NCBI GenBank assembly: GCA_017518735.1
Contig: JAFWTY010000007.1
Span: 62,001-126,000, forward strand
Direction of reading: 5' to 3'
DNA: 64,000 nt
Origin: Lachnospiraceae bacterium
GTDB lineage: Bacteria; Bacillota; Clostridia; Lachnospirales; Lachnospiraceae
Part shown: one piece after another, positions 45,380 through 55,369 of the stretch
Layout of the letters: each line of letters begins with the position of its first letter
How positions within the stretch are numbered: position 1 is the stretch's first letter
Translations under genes and position numbers: made by a program
The notes under the pieces: generated by a model
The model's input: the letters and a program-made list of their open reading frames with translations, nothing else
Databases searched by the model: none
Told to the model about the DNA's origin: nothing

Positions 45380-46261
45380 ATGTCCATTGCTATTTTTACG
45401 GATACTTCATCGAATCTTTCGAAGAAGTATGCTGACGAAAACAAGGTGGGAATGATTCCTTTCACCTACCATTTTGAGGGAGGAGAAGAAGAGTCCTGTT
45501 TAGATATCGAAAACTTTGATGGAAAAAAGTACTACAGACGGATCGGAAACGGAGAACTGGTGCAGACATCCCAGATTACACCGCAGACTTATCTGGATGC
45601 ATTCCGGAAGAGACTGGAAGCCGGAGAAGATGTGCTTTTTGTAAGCATGAGCGGTGCTATCAGCGGATCGTATAATTCGTCGGTGATTGCGGTAAATGAA
45701 TTGAGAGAAGAGTTTCCGGACCGCAAGATCGAAACCCTGGATACAAAAGGAGCGGCACTCGGAGAAGGTATGATTGTTATGGAAGCGGTGAAGTGCCGTG
45801 ATGCCGGCATGACGATTGACCAGATGATGCCGATTCTGGAAGATCGTATCGAGTGCCTGTATCAGATTTTTACCGTGGACAGCTTAAAGCACTTAAGACG
45901 GACCGGACGACTGACCGGGGCAGCAGCATTGGTCGGATCCTTACTGAACATTAAGCCTCTTTTAAAAGGAAACGAAAAAGGACAGATCGTTTCGGTTGAT
46001 AAGGCGAGAGGCAATAAGAAAGCCATCCAGGCAATGGCGCAGCGCTATGACTCGTTTGCGGTAAACGGAGAAGCGCAGACCGTGTGCATCGTGGATTCGG
46101 ACAATGACGAGGATGTGGCATATCTGATTGAACTATTAAAGAGAAATCATCCGCCGAAGGAAATCATTCGTTTATGCTACGAGCCGGTAACCGGTTCCCA
46201 TGTAGGCCCCGGGGCCGTTGCACTGTTCTTTTACGGAGAAAAAGGCGTAAGAGCGAAGTAA
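45380..46261 (+). CDS. DegV family fatty-acid-binding protein
   Basis: A 293-aa protein with the DegV fold: FTDTSSNLSKKYADEN at the N-terminus, a conserved ISGSYNSS loop, SLKHLRRTGRLTGAAALVGSLLNIKP and a His-x-Gly-Pro-Gly end (GSHVGPGAVALFF). Family knowledge: DegV proteins bind a fatty acid and, as FakB, present it to a kinase (FakA) for phospholipid synthesis; FakA is not visible here. I choose ATG 45380 (MSIAIFTD) with GGAG six bases before it; a TTG at 45368 would add four residues. It is a single-gene unit with a promoter at 45285 and a terminator at 46367. Confidence 0.93.
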   Translation: MSIAIFTDTSSNLSKKYADENKVGMIPFTYHFEGGEEESCLDIENFDGKKYYRRIGNGELVQTSQITPQTYLDAFRKRLEAGEDVLFVSMSGAISGSYNSSVIAVNELREEFPDRKIETLDTKGAALGEGMIVMEAVKCRDAGMTIDQMMPILEDRIECLYQIFTVDSLKHLRRTGRLTGAAALVGSLLNIKPLLKGNEKGQIVSVDKARGNKKAIQAMAQRYDSFAVNGEAQTVCIVDSDNDEDVAYLIELLKRNHPPKEIIRLCYEPVTGSHVGPGAVALFFYGEKGVRAK

Positions 46262-46366
46262 AGAAAGCCCGAAAATCCTGGTAATAAATACGAAAGAATC
46301 ATTAAGGAAAGATTAAAACAGGTTGACATAACTTTGACATAAAAATAACAACCTGAAGAAATTTGG

Positions 46367-46399
46367 AAAAGTTCCCGCGAGTCGGGGACTTTTTTGTTT
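46367..46399 (+). terminator. Terminator after degV
   Basis: AAAAGTTCCCG / CGGGGACTTTT stem with a five-base loop and T-run. The rest of the 415-bp gap 46262-46676 holds direct repeats of TTGACATAA at 46323 and 46334, a TTGGGA / TATTAA promoter-like pair near 46437, and the TetR promoter; I see no gene in it. Confidence 0.85.
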
Positions 46400-46596
46400 T
46401 TTGCCCGAAAAATGCGGAAAAAAATAGTTCTGTACATTGGGATTTGTTTCTGTTATAGTATTAAATGCAGTTTTCTCCCCATTTTTGATTATGTGGCAAA
46501 ACACGAACGAGTAAAATAGTGTCATCAACTAAAAAACGACACCGGCTAAATGGTCAAAAGTGCTGAAAATAATAGGTTTTTTTGTCATTTTTTATA

Positions 46597-46625
46597 TTGA
46601 CCTGCATCTGCCATTTCGGTAGAAT
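46597..46625 (+). promoter_or_regulatory. Promoter of the tetR-sortase unit
   Basis: TTGACC at 46597, 17-bp spacer, TAGAAT at 46620. The operator palindrome begins five bases after the -10, so repressor binding would cover the transcription start. Confidence 0.75.
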
Positions 46626-46630
46626 GAAGT

Positions 46631-46656
46631 AAAGTGAGTGAGTACTCACTCACTTT
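46631..46656 (+). promoter_or_regulatory. 26-bp perfect palindrome, TetR operator
   Basis: Half-site AAAGTGAGTGAGT is followed directly by its exact reverse complement. Its place between the -10 and the ribosome site of a TetR gene is the classic autorepression layout. Family knowledge: a TGAGTGAG / CTCACTCA core is common for TetR repressors of this type. Confidence 0.88.
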
Positions 46657-46676
46657 CTGAAGAAAGGTTACATAAA

Positions 46677-47276
46677 ATGGCTAGAAAGAACAAACAGGAA
46701 GAATTGATGAATACAACCTACGTAGTGGTGGCGGAGAACGGGATTGATACCTTTTCCATGAAAACCGTAACCACACGTCTCGGCGTTTCCGAGGGGCTGA
46801 TTTATAAATATTTTGATACGAGAGAAGGATTGCTCTTTAAATCTTTCGTTTCGTTTCAGAAGGAAATCGAAGCTGCGATCACCGAGCGGACCGCAATCGT
46901 AAACGAAGGTGAGAGCGCGGATGCCAGAAGAGAGCGAATCTGGAAGAGTTACTATTCCTTCCTTTTGGAGAGCAACTATAAGACATTGTTCTATTTTGAA
47001 TACAGATGGTCCTATCGTTACAGTGATTATTTGAGACTGATTGAAGATTCGGAAACGGACTACGAACGTAGTATGCGCAAGTTCGGAGAAGCACTTCTCG
47101 GTTATCCGATCAAGACGAAGACTGACCGCGATGCCATCAGCTGGGTGGTTGAGAATACCGGAATGGCTGTTAAGATGGCTTTGCTTGGCAACATGCGCAA
47201 GGATGAGGAAACCATGCATAAGGTTTACCGCAGAATCTTCTATGGTATTTCCGATTTGACGGGAAGAGATGAATGA
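46677..47276 (+). CDS. TetR family repressor controlling the sortase gene
   Basis: A 199-aa regulator. The N-terminal helix-turn-helix is MKTVTTRLGVSEGLIYKYF, with GLLFKSF after it, the usual TetR pattern. The C-terminal ligand pocket is variable and no ligand can be named. ATG 46677 follows GAAAGG; an upstream in-frame start at 46638 would place part of the operator inside the gene, so I reject it. The stop overlaps the sortase start (ATGA), so repressor and sortase are one unit and are likely repressed through the 26-bp palindrome. Confidence 0.9.
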   Translation: MARKNKQEELMNTTYVVVAENGIDTFSMKTVTTRLGVSEGLIYKYFDTREGLLFKSFVSFQKEIEAAITERTAIVNEGESADARRERIWKSYYSFLLESNYKTLFYFEYRWSYRYSDYLRLIEDSETDYERSMRKFGEALLGYPIKTKTDRDAISWVVENTGMAVKMALLGNMRKDEETMHKVYRRIFYGISDLTGRDE

Positions 47277-48169
47277 AAGCTTTTTTCAAAAAATATCCGG
47301 CCCTGATTTTCTTCATCGGAGCAGCAGTGCTGATTACCGTGATTTTTGTCTTCTACGAAGTGATGTATAAAAGGCAGAACCGGGAACAGCAGAAGAACTA
47401 CGAAGAGCTGAACAAGAACGCCTGGGTTACGGAGTTTGCGGCGGATGCGTCGGAGAATCCGGCAGAGGAAACGGATCCGGAAATTGCGGAGAATGAAAGA
47501 AAATTGCAGGAGTTTTTGGAAGTCGAAGGAAACTCCGACAAGTACAGGAAGACGATTTACTCCCATCCGGACTTCGCGGAATATCTTGCAATCAACGAAG
47601 AGGTTGTCGCCTACGTGTTGATTCCGGAGAGCAAGATTGATTATCCGGTTCTGTATAACGAGACGGAGCAGGATTATTACTTAAAGAGAAACATAGACGG
47701 AAGCACCGGTTATCCCGGTTGTATCTATATAGAAAACTTAAACGCACCGAACCTTTCGGATCCCGTAACCGTCCTGTACGGACATAACATGGGGGACGGA
47801 ACGATGTTTGGCGCGCTTCACGACTTCTTTCGGAAGAAGGGATATTTGGAGGAGCATCCGTACATCTTCGTTTATCAGCCCGGAAGTGTGAGTGTGTACG
47901 AGACAGTGGGTTACACGACATACACCGACAAACACGTGCTGGCGGAATGTTTTGAGAAACAGGAAAACGAGGAGTTTGTCTATCAAGGGATGCCGGAAGA
48001 CATGCAGACGAGAGTCTGGAAGACATTAAAGGATTTCGGTGGAAGCGGTAATTATTTCTCGGAAGCCGAGGTTGGAGCAGAAGATAAGCTGCTGATCCTT
48101 TCCACCTGCTCAAGCGACCGAAGACGAGCACTGGTGGTAGCAAAATTGATGTTTACTCATTTGTATTGA
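47273..48169 (+). CDS. Class B sortase
   Basis: A 298-aa protein: N-terminal membrane helix (about residues 9-28), linker, then a sortase domain with His171 in LYGHNM, Cys279 in LILSTC and a following Arg cluster (residues 283-285). The long Asp-x-Tyr-Pro-Val-Leu-Tyr region and the cysteine/arginine spacing fit class B. Sortases cleave a C-terminal sorting signal and link the protein to peptidoglycan or to pilin partners. Directly downstream is a 2150-aa adhesin with SPKTG, the likely substrate. Class B enzymes usually take other motifs, so the pairing is probable but not certain. The gene overlaps tetR by four bases. Confidence 0.9.
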   Translation: MKAFFKKYPALIFFIGAAVLITVIFVFYEVMYKRQNREQQKNYEELNKNAWVTEFAADASENPAEETDPEIAENERKLQEFLEVEGNSDKYRKTIYSHPDFAEYLAINEEVVAYVLIPESKIDYPVLYNETEQDYYLKRNIDGSTGYPGCIYIENLNAPNLSDPVTVLYGHNMGDGTMFGALHDFFRKKGYLEEHPYIFVYQPGSVSVYETVGYTTYTDKHVLAECFEKQENEEFVYQGMPEDMQTRVWKTLKDFGGSGNYFSEAEVGAEDKLLILSTCSSDRRRALVVAKLMFTHLY

Positions 48170-48280
48170 TTTGTTGAAGAGCAATCAACTACAAATGTGG
48201 GATAAATATAAAGGTTTTTAAATTTCTAATGATGTAATTGTAACAAAAGGCTTGTGCATACCAAGAGAGGGAACAAGAAA

Positions 48281-51200
48281 ATGGCAAAGCGAAAAATTAA
48301 TTGGAGAAACGTGAAGAAAGTCGGGGCTGTGGGACTTGCTTTTGTAACCGCAGTATCTACGTTGACTTTCGGTGGAGGAATCACGGGAAGCAACAGAGTT
48401 GAGGCGGCTCCCGCAAAAATGGATTCTGCATCCATTATCAACTACGCAACGATTCTGGGTGGCGCAGTTGACTATGGTATTGTGGCGGACCACCTGACTC
48501 AGCAAGGCCACATGGAGACTACATTTGCTACGAATCTCTTTGAAAGTGATTCCAATAACGATGTCGATTATCAGGATAAGACAGCACATTTTATTATTCA
48601 CGATATTGTACAGGGTACTTTAATCAGATGGGGTACGACAACAGCAGCTTCTTATTATGTCGAGGCTCCGTCAAAAATTTTTGAAGGCTTTGATCAGTCA
48701 ACCATCACGCAAGGCGGTGTGCACGGTAATTTCTGCTTTGATGATGGTTTCGGAAAAGTAGTTAATGGCGTATATACGTATCCGCCCATCACGGAAGTAC
48801 ATAACGAAAATGCAAATGCAAATGTCAATCGTTTGATAAATAAAATTAAAAATCAGGGAGAATGGTCCGACATCTTATCAGATAAGGCAAAATCTGCCGA
48901 CTATGCGCTTGGAAGTGAATATTTCCAATATAACGGCAATAAAGTTGAGATTAATATTGATGCCGATGAATTTGAAAATAAGGTTGTATATATTAACGCA
49001 GATGCAAATCTGCTTTCCTGCTTGAAAAACTCATCCGGTATTACGATAAACAAGCGTTCTTCCACGATTGTTGTATTTAATATTGAAGATGATGTAGTGA
49101 ATGCCGAATATGGTGATGATCCTCTCCAGACAAATAAATTTATTGTCAATGTTGGAGGAGTAAAACATGTTTCCACCACAAACCCGAAAGGAAACAAGGC
49201 AGGTGGTTACGACGACAATGACGATTCTGTTACCTATATCGAAGATGATAAAGAAATCTGCCAGAAGATTATCTGGAACTTCCGTACGGACAATGAAGTA
49301 GATTTAAATACATTTGCAGGTACTATGCTTGTACCGAATGCAAATGTTAAATTTACAGGCGGTAACGTTTCCGGTTGGCTTGTTTGCGGTAAGAATGTAA
49401 ATACGAACGGTATCGAGTTCCACTATGTATATCAGGGTGGAAGCCGTGATTCCTATGGACAGATGCATTTCGCAATGCATAAATCCTTTACAAGAACCTA
49501 TGCGGATAAAGATACTGTAGTAGCTGATACCTCTGTTGATATTGCAGATAAGGCATATAAGTTCTTCTGGCAGGAATACAGTGATGCTTCCTTTGCCGAT
49601 AACAAGAAGATGGGAAGCGCGGAAACCGCAGAAGTAAACTCGCTCGGTATCATTAGATTGCCGATTCAGTCCTTCTATAATTCTGCTGCAGAAGTTCCTG
49701 CTGAGAAGGCAGCAATCGATGCAAATTATCATGTTGTACCGAAGGGAACCTCCAAAGCATTTTACTTTAGAATTACTGAAGATCCCGATACTATGGTAGC
49801 GGGCGTTGAAAACTCCGACGGTTATGTTGAGATTCAACTGACCGTAACGAATGATGCAAATGGAAACTTTACCTATAAAGTATATTCACTGACAAAAACA
49901 GGCGATAATATCGATTATGCTCAGAACGGTGATCTGAACAACGGAATTGATATGTCGGGTGTTCAGTTCGACTTGGGTTCCTTCTTCAACAAGGTTGTAG
50001 ATACTGGAAAACTGACATTGAAGAAAACCGTTTCCGGTATTGCTGACAGCACCGTATATGAAAACATGGAATACAAATTCACCGTTAAGACTACGAGAAA
50101 CGGTGTGGATTACTATGTAAAAGATACAGAAGGAAATCTTTCCAGAACGCTTTCTTATATCACGGTTAAAGCCGGTGATGCCAATGCAGTTACCATTGAG
50201 AATCTTGCAGTTGGTACCTATACAATAGAAGAAGATGCCGAATCCGCAAAGATTTATGGTTATAACCTTACCGGAACGACATATGCAAATAATGGTTCCG
50301 CAACCGTTACGAAAGACCAGACTGCATCCGAGACGGTTACAAATACGTATGAAGATGATGCAACGCTTACTACGGGTCAGTTAAGCGTTACAAAGAATGT
50401 TACCGGATATACCGGAGATGATGAGTATACAATTTACATCAAACAGAATAAGTCCGGAAAATATTTGACAAGTCTTGCAACCGGCGAACTCGGAGATAAG
50501 ACTCCGTTTACTATAAAGGCTGGAGAAACACTTACATTTACAAATGTTCCTTTGATTAAGGCAACGCAGGTTATGTGGGGTTGGAATAATGAATACACTT
50601 TAGATTACACTATTGAAGAAGCTGATGCGAGTGTAGCGGGATATGATCTTAATACGACTATTCAGCAGGGAGCACAGATTAAGCAGAATGGTGTTATTAC
50701 ATTCGCACCTGTTTGGAATAGTTCTGGTTCTGTTTGGACACAGAAGAATACGGCGGCAACCGTAACCAATGCTTATACGATTCATAAGAACAAATTGGAG
50801 ATAACCAAAACCGTTACCGGTCTTGATGGTTATACCGGTACAAAACCGGATAAGTACTATGTTTATATTCAGAGCAAAGCAGATCCTACCCTTTATGTAC
50901 AGGGCCCGAACGGTGAACTCGGAACAACGAAAAAGGCACTGGAAGTAAGAGTAGCCGGAGCAGCACCCGGACCTGCAGGTGCACAAAAACTTACTATTAA
51001 CAATCTCCCGGTTGGTGATTACATTATTACGGAAGATATAGATTCTGCTAAAATCAGCGGATATCGTTTGACAGTAACCGGTGATGGAGAGGTAAATGTT
51101 CCCGATAGCTCGACTCCGGGAACGGCGAACATCGTTAATACCTATGCTAATGCAAGCCAGTTTACAATTAAAGCAACCAAGTCCTTTGTTGATACAACGA

Positions 51201-54200
51201 ACGTACCGGTTGAATTGAACGCAGGAGATTTCGTTTTTGCATTGGATTGCTATAGTGGATTGGATGTGCATCTGACTGCTTCGAATGATGCAAATGGCTT
51301 GATTACTTTTGATACGATAACGATTCCTTCCGGTGTTACGAATCAGACGTTTGAATTAATCTTAAAAGAGCTGAGCTATCAGGGTAATAAAGCGAATAAT
51401 AGTACTATTACATACGATAGAACAGAACACAAAATTCATGTAACGGTGGATGCGGGTGGTAATATTTCCAGCATCGATCATGAGGATGATATTGTATTTA
51501 CAAACGTTGACACTACCAAGGCAACCCGTGGCAATTTGAAGATTACAAAAGCGATTGCCGGAACTGCACCTGCGGCTACAACGGATGCAATGCAGTATAC
51601 GTTTTTGATTGAAGGCCCCGAATACGGAACACAGGGACGTACGGAAACCATTACCGGTGCCGGCAGTGTTGAATTGAATGATATCAAGATCGGTACATAT
51701 ACTGTAACCGAATTGAATCAGGATGATGTGAAGATTGCATCCTATACTTTAAATGTAACAGGAAGCGGAGACAGTGTTGTTGTAGCAAAGGGTACAACCG
51801 TTGAAGCAATTATCACGAATACCTATACAAAAGATCAGCCTGAATTAGGAAGTCTTAAGATTATCAAGGCGATTGCAGGTGAGGCACCTACCGCGACAAC
51901 GGATGCCAAGCCTTACAGTTTCCGCGTCGAAGGACCGAACAATTATTCAGAAGTTCATACTGTTACAGGTGCAAGCTACACAACGATTCCGAATTTGCCG
52001 ATTGGAAATTATACCGTAACCGAAATTAATACGGATTCAACCGCAAAAATCGACGGCTACACTTTGACTGTTGACGGAAACGGTACGGCATCCGTTACAA
52101 AAGGTAACACTGCGGAGATTACAATTACCAATACCTATACACAGGATAAAGGAAGTTTAAAGATTACCAAGGCGATTGCCGGAAATGCTCCTGCATCATT
52201 GACCGGTGCAAAGAAGTACAGTTTCCGTGTGGAAGGCCCGAATAGTTCTGTGACAGAAGTTCAAATTGATATGAGTGTTCAGAATTATATTGTGATTCCA
52301 AATCTCCCTGTTGGTGATTATACTGTTTCTGAAATTGATCTTAACGGCGCAGCAATTGCAAATTATACTCTGGCGGTAAGCGGAGGCGGTGCCGTAACCG
52401 TAACAAAGGGTGGAACGGCTGAAGTTATGATTACCAATACATATCAGCAGCAGACCGGAACCCTGAAGATCAAGAAGGTAGTAAGCGGAGCAACCACAAG
52501 CCAGACCTTCAAGTTTACGGTAACCGGACCGAATAACTATTCCAAGACCGTAACCGTAAACGGAGCAGGCGAAAGTGAACTCATCACCGGTCTGGCACTT
52601 GGAACTTATACGATTACCGAAGATACAGACAGCGCGAAGATCGAAGGATACAGCTGTATAGTAAGCGGAGATACGAGCGTAGAGTTAACTGCAGCAAGTA
52701 AGGATAAGACTGCAACCATTACCAATACCTATTCTCAGGAAAAAGGTTCCTTAAAGATCACCAAGACCGTTACCTCCAATGACGGTAACCAGGCATCCTT
52801 CCCGGCAGGAAAGAAGATTAAAGTTACGATTTCCATGGAAGGAACCGGAAAATTCCTTCAGGATGACCTGTCTCTTAAAGATAAGGCATTTGAGTGGGAA
52901 GTAGATGTAGTAAACGGATTAACGATTAATGATCTGCCGATTGGTACTTATGTAGTAAATGAGTTGACGGAAACTGCCAAGATTGATGGTTACAACTTCG
53001 TAACCACCGGATCTGTTACCTCTGGTAATGGTGTTGTTACCAAGGGCGGAACCGCAACGGTAGCACTTACCAATAACTATGAAAAGACAGTAGTAGTTCC
53101 TGATACCGGAAGCCTGAAGCTTGAAAAGAAATTGCTCAAAGACGGCACTGCGGTAACTGCACTTCCCGGCCTTACAACTGTAAAAGTAACGATTAAAAAC
53201 AGTGAAGGCAAGTATTTACAGGAAACCGTAGATGCAAACGGTGTGAAGGAGCTTTCCACAACAGAGCATCAGTTTGAGGTGCCTGTAGAGGGCGGTGTTA
53301 CCATCACAAATGTTCCTCTTGGAACTTACACAATTGAAGAAGTATCAACAGATGCAGAACTTACGGTCACCGGTTGTGACTTTGATGCGGCAAACACTAA
53401 TAAGTCGATGACGATGACAAGTGCGCTTACCGCAAACGGAACAGCTACACTTACCGTAACCAATGCATATAAGACATCTGCCCCTGTTACCGCAAAGATC
53501 ACCATCTCCAAGCAGGTGAACGGTGCAACCGTACCGGCAGGCAAAGAGTTTACCTTTGTGGTAATACATGAAACCAAGGGATATGTAAAAGAAATCACCA
53601 CCGCAGGCGTTACATACGACGCAAGCGTAGACAATGCAAAGAAATACACCGTAGCAGCTGGTCAGTCCGTGGAAGTTACCGGACTTGAAAAAGCAATATA
53701 CACGGTTGAAGAACTTGAGACCGGACGTAACATTGACGGTTACGATTTTGATGCTGCAAACAGCCAGACCACCGTTCCCGATGTAGACCTTACCGGCGGA
53801 GATGCAACCGCAAATTTGGTAAATGCTTATAAGACCATTATCAAGCTTTCCAAGGTAGATACCTTCGGACATAATGGAATTGAAGGAGCAAAATTATCCA
53901 TTATCCGGAAATCGGATAACCACTTAATGCATACATGGGAATCAACCACAACGGTTCTTACCTTCGCAATTCCGAATGGTACCTACATTATCCATGAAAC
54001 CAGTGCACCGAGTGGATACATTAGATCAAAGGTAGATGTTGAATTTACCGTAGACAACGGTGTAGTAACCGTTGGTTCCGTAACAGGCGGCCAGTTAAAT
54101 GCAAACGGTGAAATCGAGTTCTACAATGACCCGATTAAGGTAAAATTCAGCAAGGTTGACGCAAACGGCGGAGGAGAGCTCCGCGGTGCAAAAATGAGAC

Positions 54201-54733
54201 TTTCCCGTGTAGACGGAACTACCGTGGATGCATGGGGTGCAAACTATGTAGAGTGGACCTCTGACGTAACCGCAAAAGAATTTACGAACCTTCCTGTAGG
54301 TGAATATGCACTCATCGAGTTGGCAGCTCCTCAGAATTATCAGAGAGATACTACGGAAGTAAGAATCAAAGTCAAGGAAGATGGTACCGTGGAAATTCCT
54401 TCCGGTAACTCAACGGCAACCGTTGGCACAGATAAGACGAGCGTAAACTTCAAGAACGCGATGATTAACAACACGCCGACTCCTTCGCCGACCCCGACGC
54501 CGACTCCGAATCCGACTCCGACACCCGGACCTACACCGGCTCCGACACCTGCAATCACGATCTCTACCAAGAAGACGAAAGAGCCCGGCTCACCTAAGAC
54601 CGGTGAAACCAAAGTTCCTATCTTCGCATTCGGCGGATCTATGATGGCACTTCTCGCAGGCGCAGCCGCTTACGTGGGCATCAAGAAGAAAAAGGATGAA
54701 GAGGACGAAACCTACACCATCTCATTAAAGTAA
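48281..54733 (+). CDS. Cell-wall-anchored adhesin of 2150 aa with Ig-like repeats
   Basis: Signal peptide (about residues 1-42, ending VEA). Next comes a choice-of-anchor A domain (about 55-400). From about residue 575 there is a series of ten or so Ig-like (DUF5979/Cna-B-type) modules, most opening with GSLKITK-like strands and closing with ITNTY; one at about 960 resembles the Spy0128/FctA pilin domain, and two SpaA-type modules (about 1852 and 1952) precede the end. A Thr/Pro-rich wall spacer (about 2065-2090), SPKTG sorting motif, membrane helix and Lys-rich tail follow. Such folds often carry isopeptide bonds (family knowledge). ATG 48281 follows GAGAGGG; an alternative GTG at 48254 would add nine residues. 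It lies next to a class B sortase and ends at a terminator. Confidence 0.9.
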   Translation: MAKRKINWRNVKKVGAVGLAFVTAVSTLTFGGGITGSNRVEAAPAKMDSASIINYATILGGAVDYGIVADHLTQQGHMETTFATNLFESDSNNDVDYQDKTAHFIIHDIVQGTLIRWGTTTAASYYVEAPSKIFEGFDQSTITQGGVHGNFCFDDGFGKVVNGVYTYPPITEVHNENANANVNRLINKIKNQGEWSDILSDKAKSADYALGSEYFQYNGNKVEINIDADEFENKVVYINADANLLSCLKNSSGITINKRSSTIVVFNIEDDVVNAEYGDDPLQTNKFIVNVGGVKHVSTTNPKGNKAGGYDDNDDSVTYIEDDKEICQKIIWNFRTDNEVDLNTFAGTMLVPNANVKFTGGNVSGWLVCGKNVNTNGIEFHYVYQGGSRDSYGQMHFAMHKSFTRTYADKDTVVADTSVDIADKAYKFFWQEYSDASFADNKKMGSAETAEVNSLGIIRLPIQSFYNSAAEVPAEKAAIDANYHVVPKGTSKAFYFRITEDPDTMVAGVENSDGYVEIQLTVTNDANGNFTYKVYSLTKTGDNIDYAQNGDLNNGIDMSGVQFDLGSFFNKVVDTGKLTLKKTVSGIADSTVYENMEYKFTVKTTRNGVDYYVKDTEGNLSRTLSYITVKAGDANAVTIENLAVGTYTIEEDAESAKIYGYNLTGTTYANNGSATVTKDQTASETVTNTYEDDATLTTGQLSVTKNVTGYTGDDEYTIYIKQNKSGKYLTSLATGELGDKTPFTIKAGETLTFTNVPLIKATQVMWGWNNEYTLDYTIEEADASVAGYDLNTTIQQGAQIKQNGVITFAPVWNSSGSVWTQKNTAATVTNAYTIHKNKLEITKTVTGLDGYTGTKPDKYYVYIQSKADPTLYVQGPNGELGTTKKALEVRVAGAAPGPAGAQKLTINNLPVGDYIITEDIDSAKISGYRLTVTGDGEVNVPDSSTPGTANIVNTYANASQFTIKATKSFVDTTNVPVELNAGDFVFALDCYSGLDVHLTASNDANGLITFDTITIPSGVTNQTFELILKELSYQGNKANNSTITYDRTEHKIHVTVDAGGNISSIDHEDDIVFTNVDTTKATRGNLKITKAIAGTAPAATTDAMQYTFLIEGPEYGTQGRTETITGAGSVELNDIKIGTYTVTELNQDDVKIASYTLNVTGSGDSVVVAKGTTVEAIITNTYTKDQPELGSLKIIKAIAGEAPTATTDAKPYSFRVEGPNNYSEVHTVTGASYTTIPNLPIGNYTVTEINTDSTAKIDGYTLTVDGNGTASVTKGNTAEITITNTYTQDKGSLKITKAIAGNAPASLTGAKKYSFRVEGPNSSVTEVQIDMSVQNYIVIPNLPVGDYTVSEIDLNGAAIANYTLAVSGGGAVTVTKGGTAEVMITNTYQQQTGTLKIKKVVSGATTSQTFKFTVTGPNNYSKTVTVNGAGESELITGLALGTYTITEDTDSAKIEGYSCIVSGDTSVELTAASKDKTATITNTYSQEKGSLKITKTVTSNDGNQASFPAGKKIKVTISMEGTGKFLQDDLSLKDKAFEWEVDVVNGLTINDLPIGTYVVNELTETAKIDGYNFVTTGSVTSGNGVVTKGGTATVALTNNYEKTVVVPDTGSLKLEKKLLKDGTAVTALPGLTTVKVTIKNSEGKYLQETVDANGVKELSTTEHQFEVPVEGGVTITNVPLGTYTIEEVSTDAELTVTGCDFDAANTNKSMTMTSALTANGTATLTVTNAYKTSAPVTAKITISKQVNGATVPAGKEFTFVVIHETKGYVKEITTAGVTYDASVDNAKKYTVAAGQSVEVTGLEKAIYTVEELETGRNIDGYDFDAANSQTTVPDVDLTGGDATANLVNAYKTIIKLSKVDTFGHNGIEGAKLSIIRKSDNHLMHTWESTTTVLTFAIPNGTYIIHETSAPSGYIRSKVDVEFTVDNGVVTVGSVTGGQLNANGEIEFYNDPIKVKFSKVDANGGGELRGAKMRLSRVDGTTVDAWGANYVEWTSDVTAKEFTNLPVGEYALIELAAPQNYQRDTTEVRIKVKEDGTVEIPSGNSTATVGTDKTSVNFKNAMINNTPTPSPTPTPTPNPTPTPGPTPAPTPAITISTKKTKEPGSPKTGETKVPIFAFGGSMMALLAGAAAYVGIKKKKDEEDETYTISLK
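51529..52440 (+). repeat. Three near-identical Ig-like module repeats in the adhesin
   Basis: Modules starting near 51529, 51849 and 52150 share GSLKI.KAIAG starts and TITNTYT-like ends, each about 300-320 bp. They are the most similar of the Ig-like modules, which points to recent duplication. Confidence 0.75.
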
Positions 54734-54751
54734 AAATGTAACAAAGTATAA

Positions 54752-54786
54752 CAAAAAGAGGACTCCCTGAGGGCCCTCTTTTTTGG
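54752..54786 (+). terminator. Terminator after the adhesin gene
   Basis: AAAAAGAGG ... CCTCTTTTTT outer stem with an inner CCC-TGA-GGG pairing and a T-run. It faces the end of the minus-strand nuclease gene, so it may act on both. Confidence 0.82.
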
Positions 54787-54793
54787 TGTTTCT

Positions 54794-55273
54794 TTATGCG
54801 GTTTCGTCTATCTGAAAGATTTCAAAAAGTGCATCCCTGTCCCAAAGCTCCACACCAATCTTTTCGGCCAGTGTTTTTGCGGAGGCGGTATAGTAGGAAT
54901 TTGTGATTACCATGCTGTTGTCGCATTCGTAATACGCGGCTGCAGCAAAAATTTCCTGCACGGCGGAGATGCTGATATTGGCTTCGTATCGTTTCGCCTG
55001 GACGGCGGTTTTGACACCGTCACGCTCTATAATCAAGTCTGCACCGAAGTCATGGCCGGGCTGTGTGACGGTTACCGTAAAACCCTGACTTTCAAAATGT
55101 TTGGCCAGGAAGTGTTCAAATTCGATTCCTTCCATTTCGTCGACCGGATGTGGTCCCAGCCGACGTTTTCGTTGCATTCGGATGATAAACGTATAAAGCG
55201 AAAAGAACGCGATGGCCAGCATGATACAGGCGAAAATCACCCATCGATTTTGGTATAGAAATGTAAAAAGCAT
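54794..55273 (-). CDS. Membrane-anchored Mrr-like restriction endonuclease fold protein
   Basis: A 159-aa protein with an N-terminal membrane helix (about residues 11-30), a basic stop-transfer stretch, then an Mrr_cat-type domain. The likely metal site is Asp79 (HDFGADLII) with Gln92-Ala-Lys94 (TAVQAKRY), the D-x(n)-QxK version of the PD-(D/E)xK nuclease core. No methyltransferase or specificity subunit is nearby, so it is not a normal restriction system. A membrane helix is found in some Mrr-like proteins; a role in degrading foreign or damaged DNA at the membrane is inference. The minus-strand ribosome site is AAAGGA, six bases before the ATG. Confidence 0.8.
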   Translation of the reverse strand: MLFTFLYQNRWVIFACIMLAIAFFSLYTFIIRMQRKRRLGPHPVDEMEGIEFEHFLAKHFESQGFTVTVTQPGHDFGADLIIERDGVKTAVQAKRYEANISISAVQEIFAAAAYYECDNSMVITNSYYTASAKTLAEKIGVELWDRDALFEIFQIDETA

Positions 55274-55310
55274 AGAATTCCTTTCAACGTTTTGTGAGAA
55301 ATCTGTTCTG

Positions 55311-55338
55311 ATGACATTATACCAAAAAAGAGTATAAT
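55311..55338 (+). promoter_or_regulatory. Promoter before the MATE gene
   Basis: ATGACA at 55311, 16-bp spacer, TATAAT at 55333, 31 bp before the MATE start; divergent from the nuclease gene. Confidence 0.6.
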
Positions 55339-55369
55339 GGAGAAATAAACTACGAAAAGCGATTTGAAA

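Noticed and set aside
46323-46342. Two direct TTGACATAA copies, 11 bp apart, after degV
   Set aside because: No -10 hexamer at the 26-bp distance seen in the other sites; a terminator follows about 25 bp later and no gene lies downstream. It could be chance in AT-rich DNA.
54794-55273. A classical restriction-modification system
   Set aside because: The Mrr-like protein stands alone, is membrane-anchored, and has no methyltransferase or specificity gene nearby.
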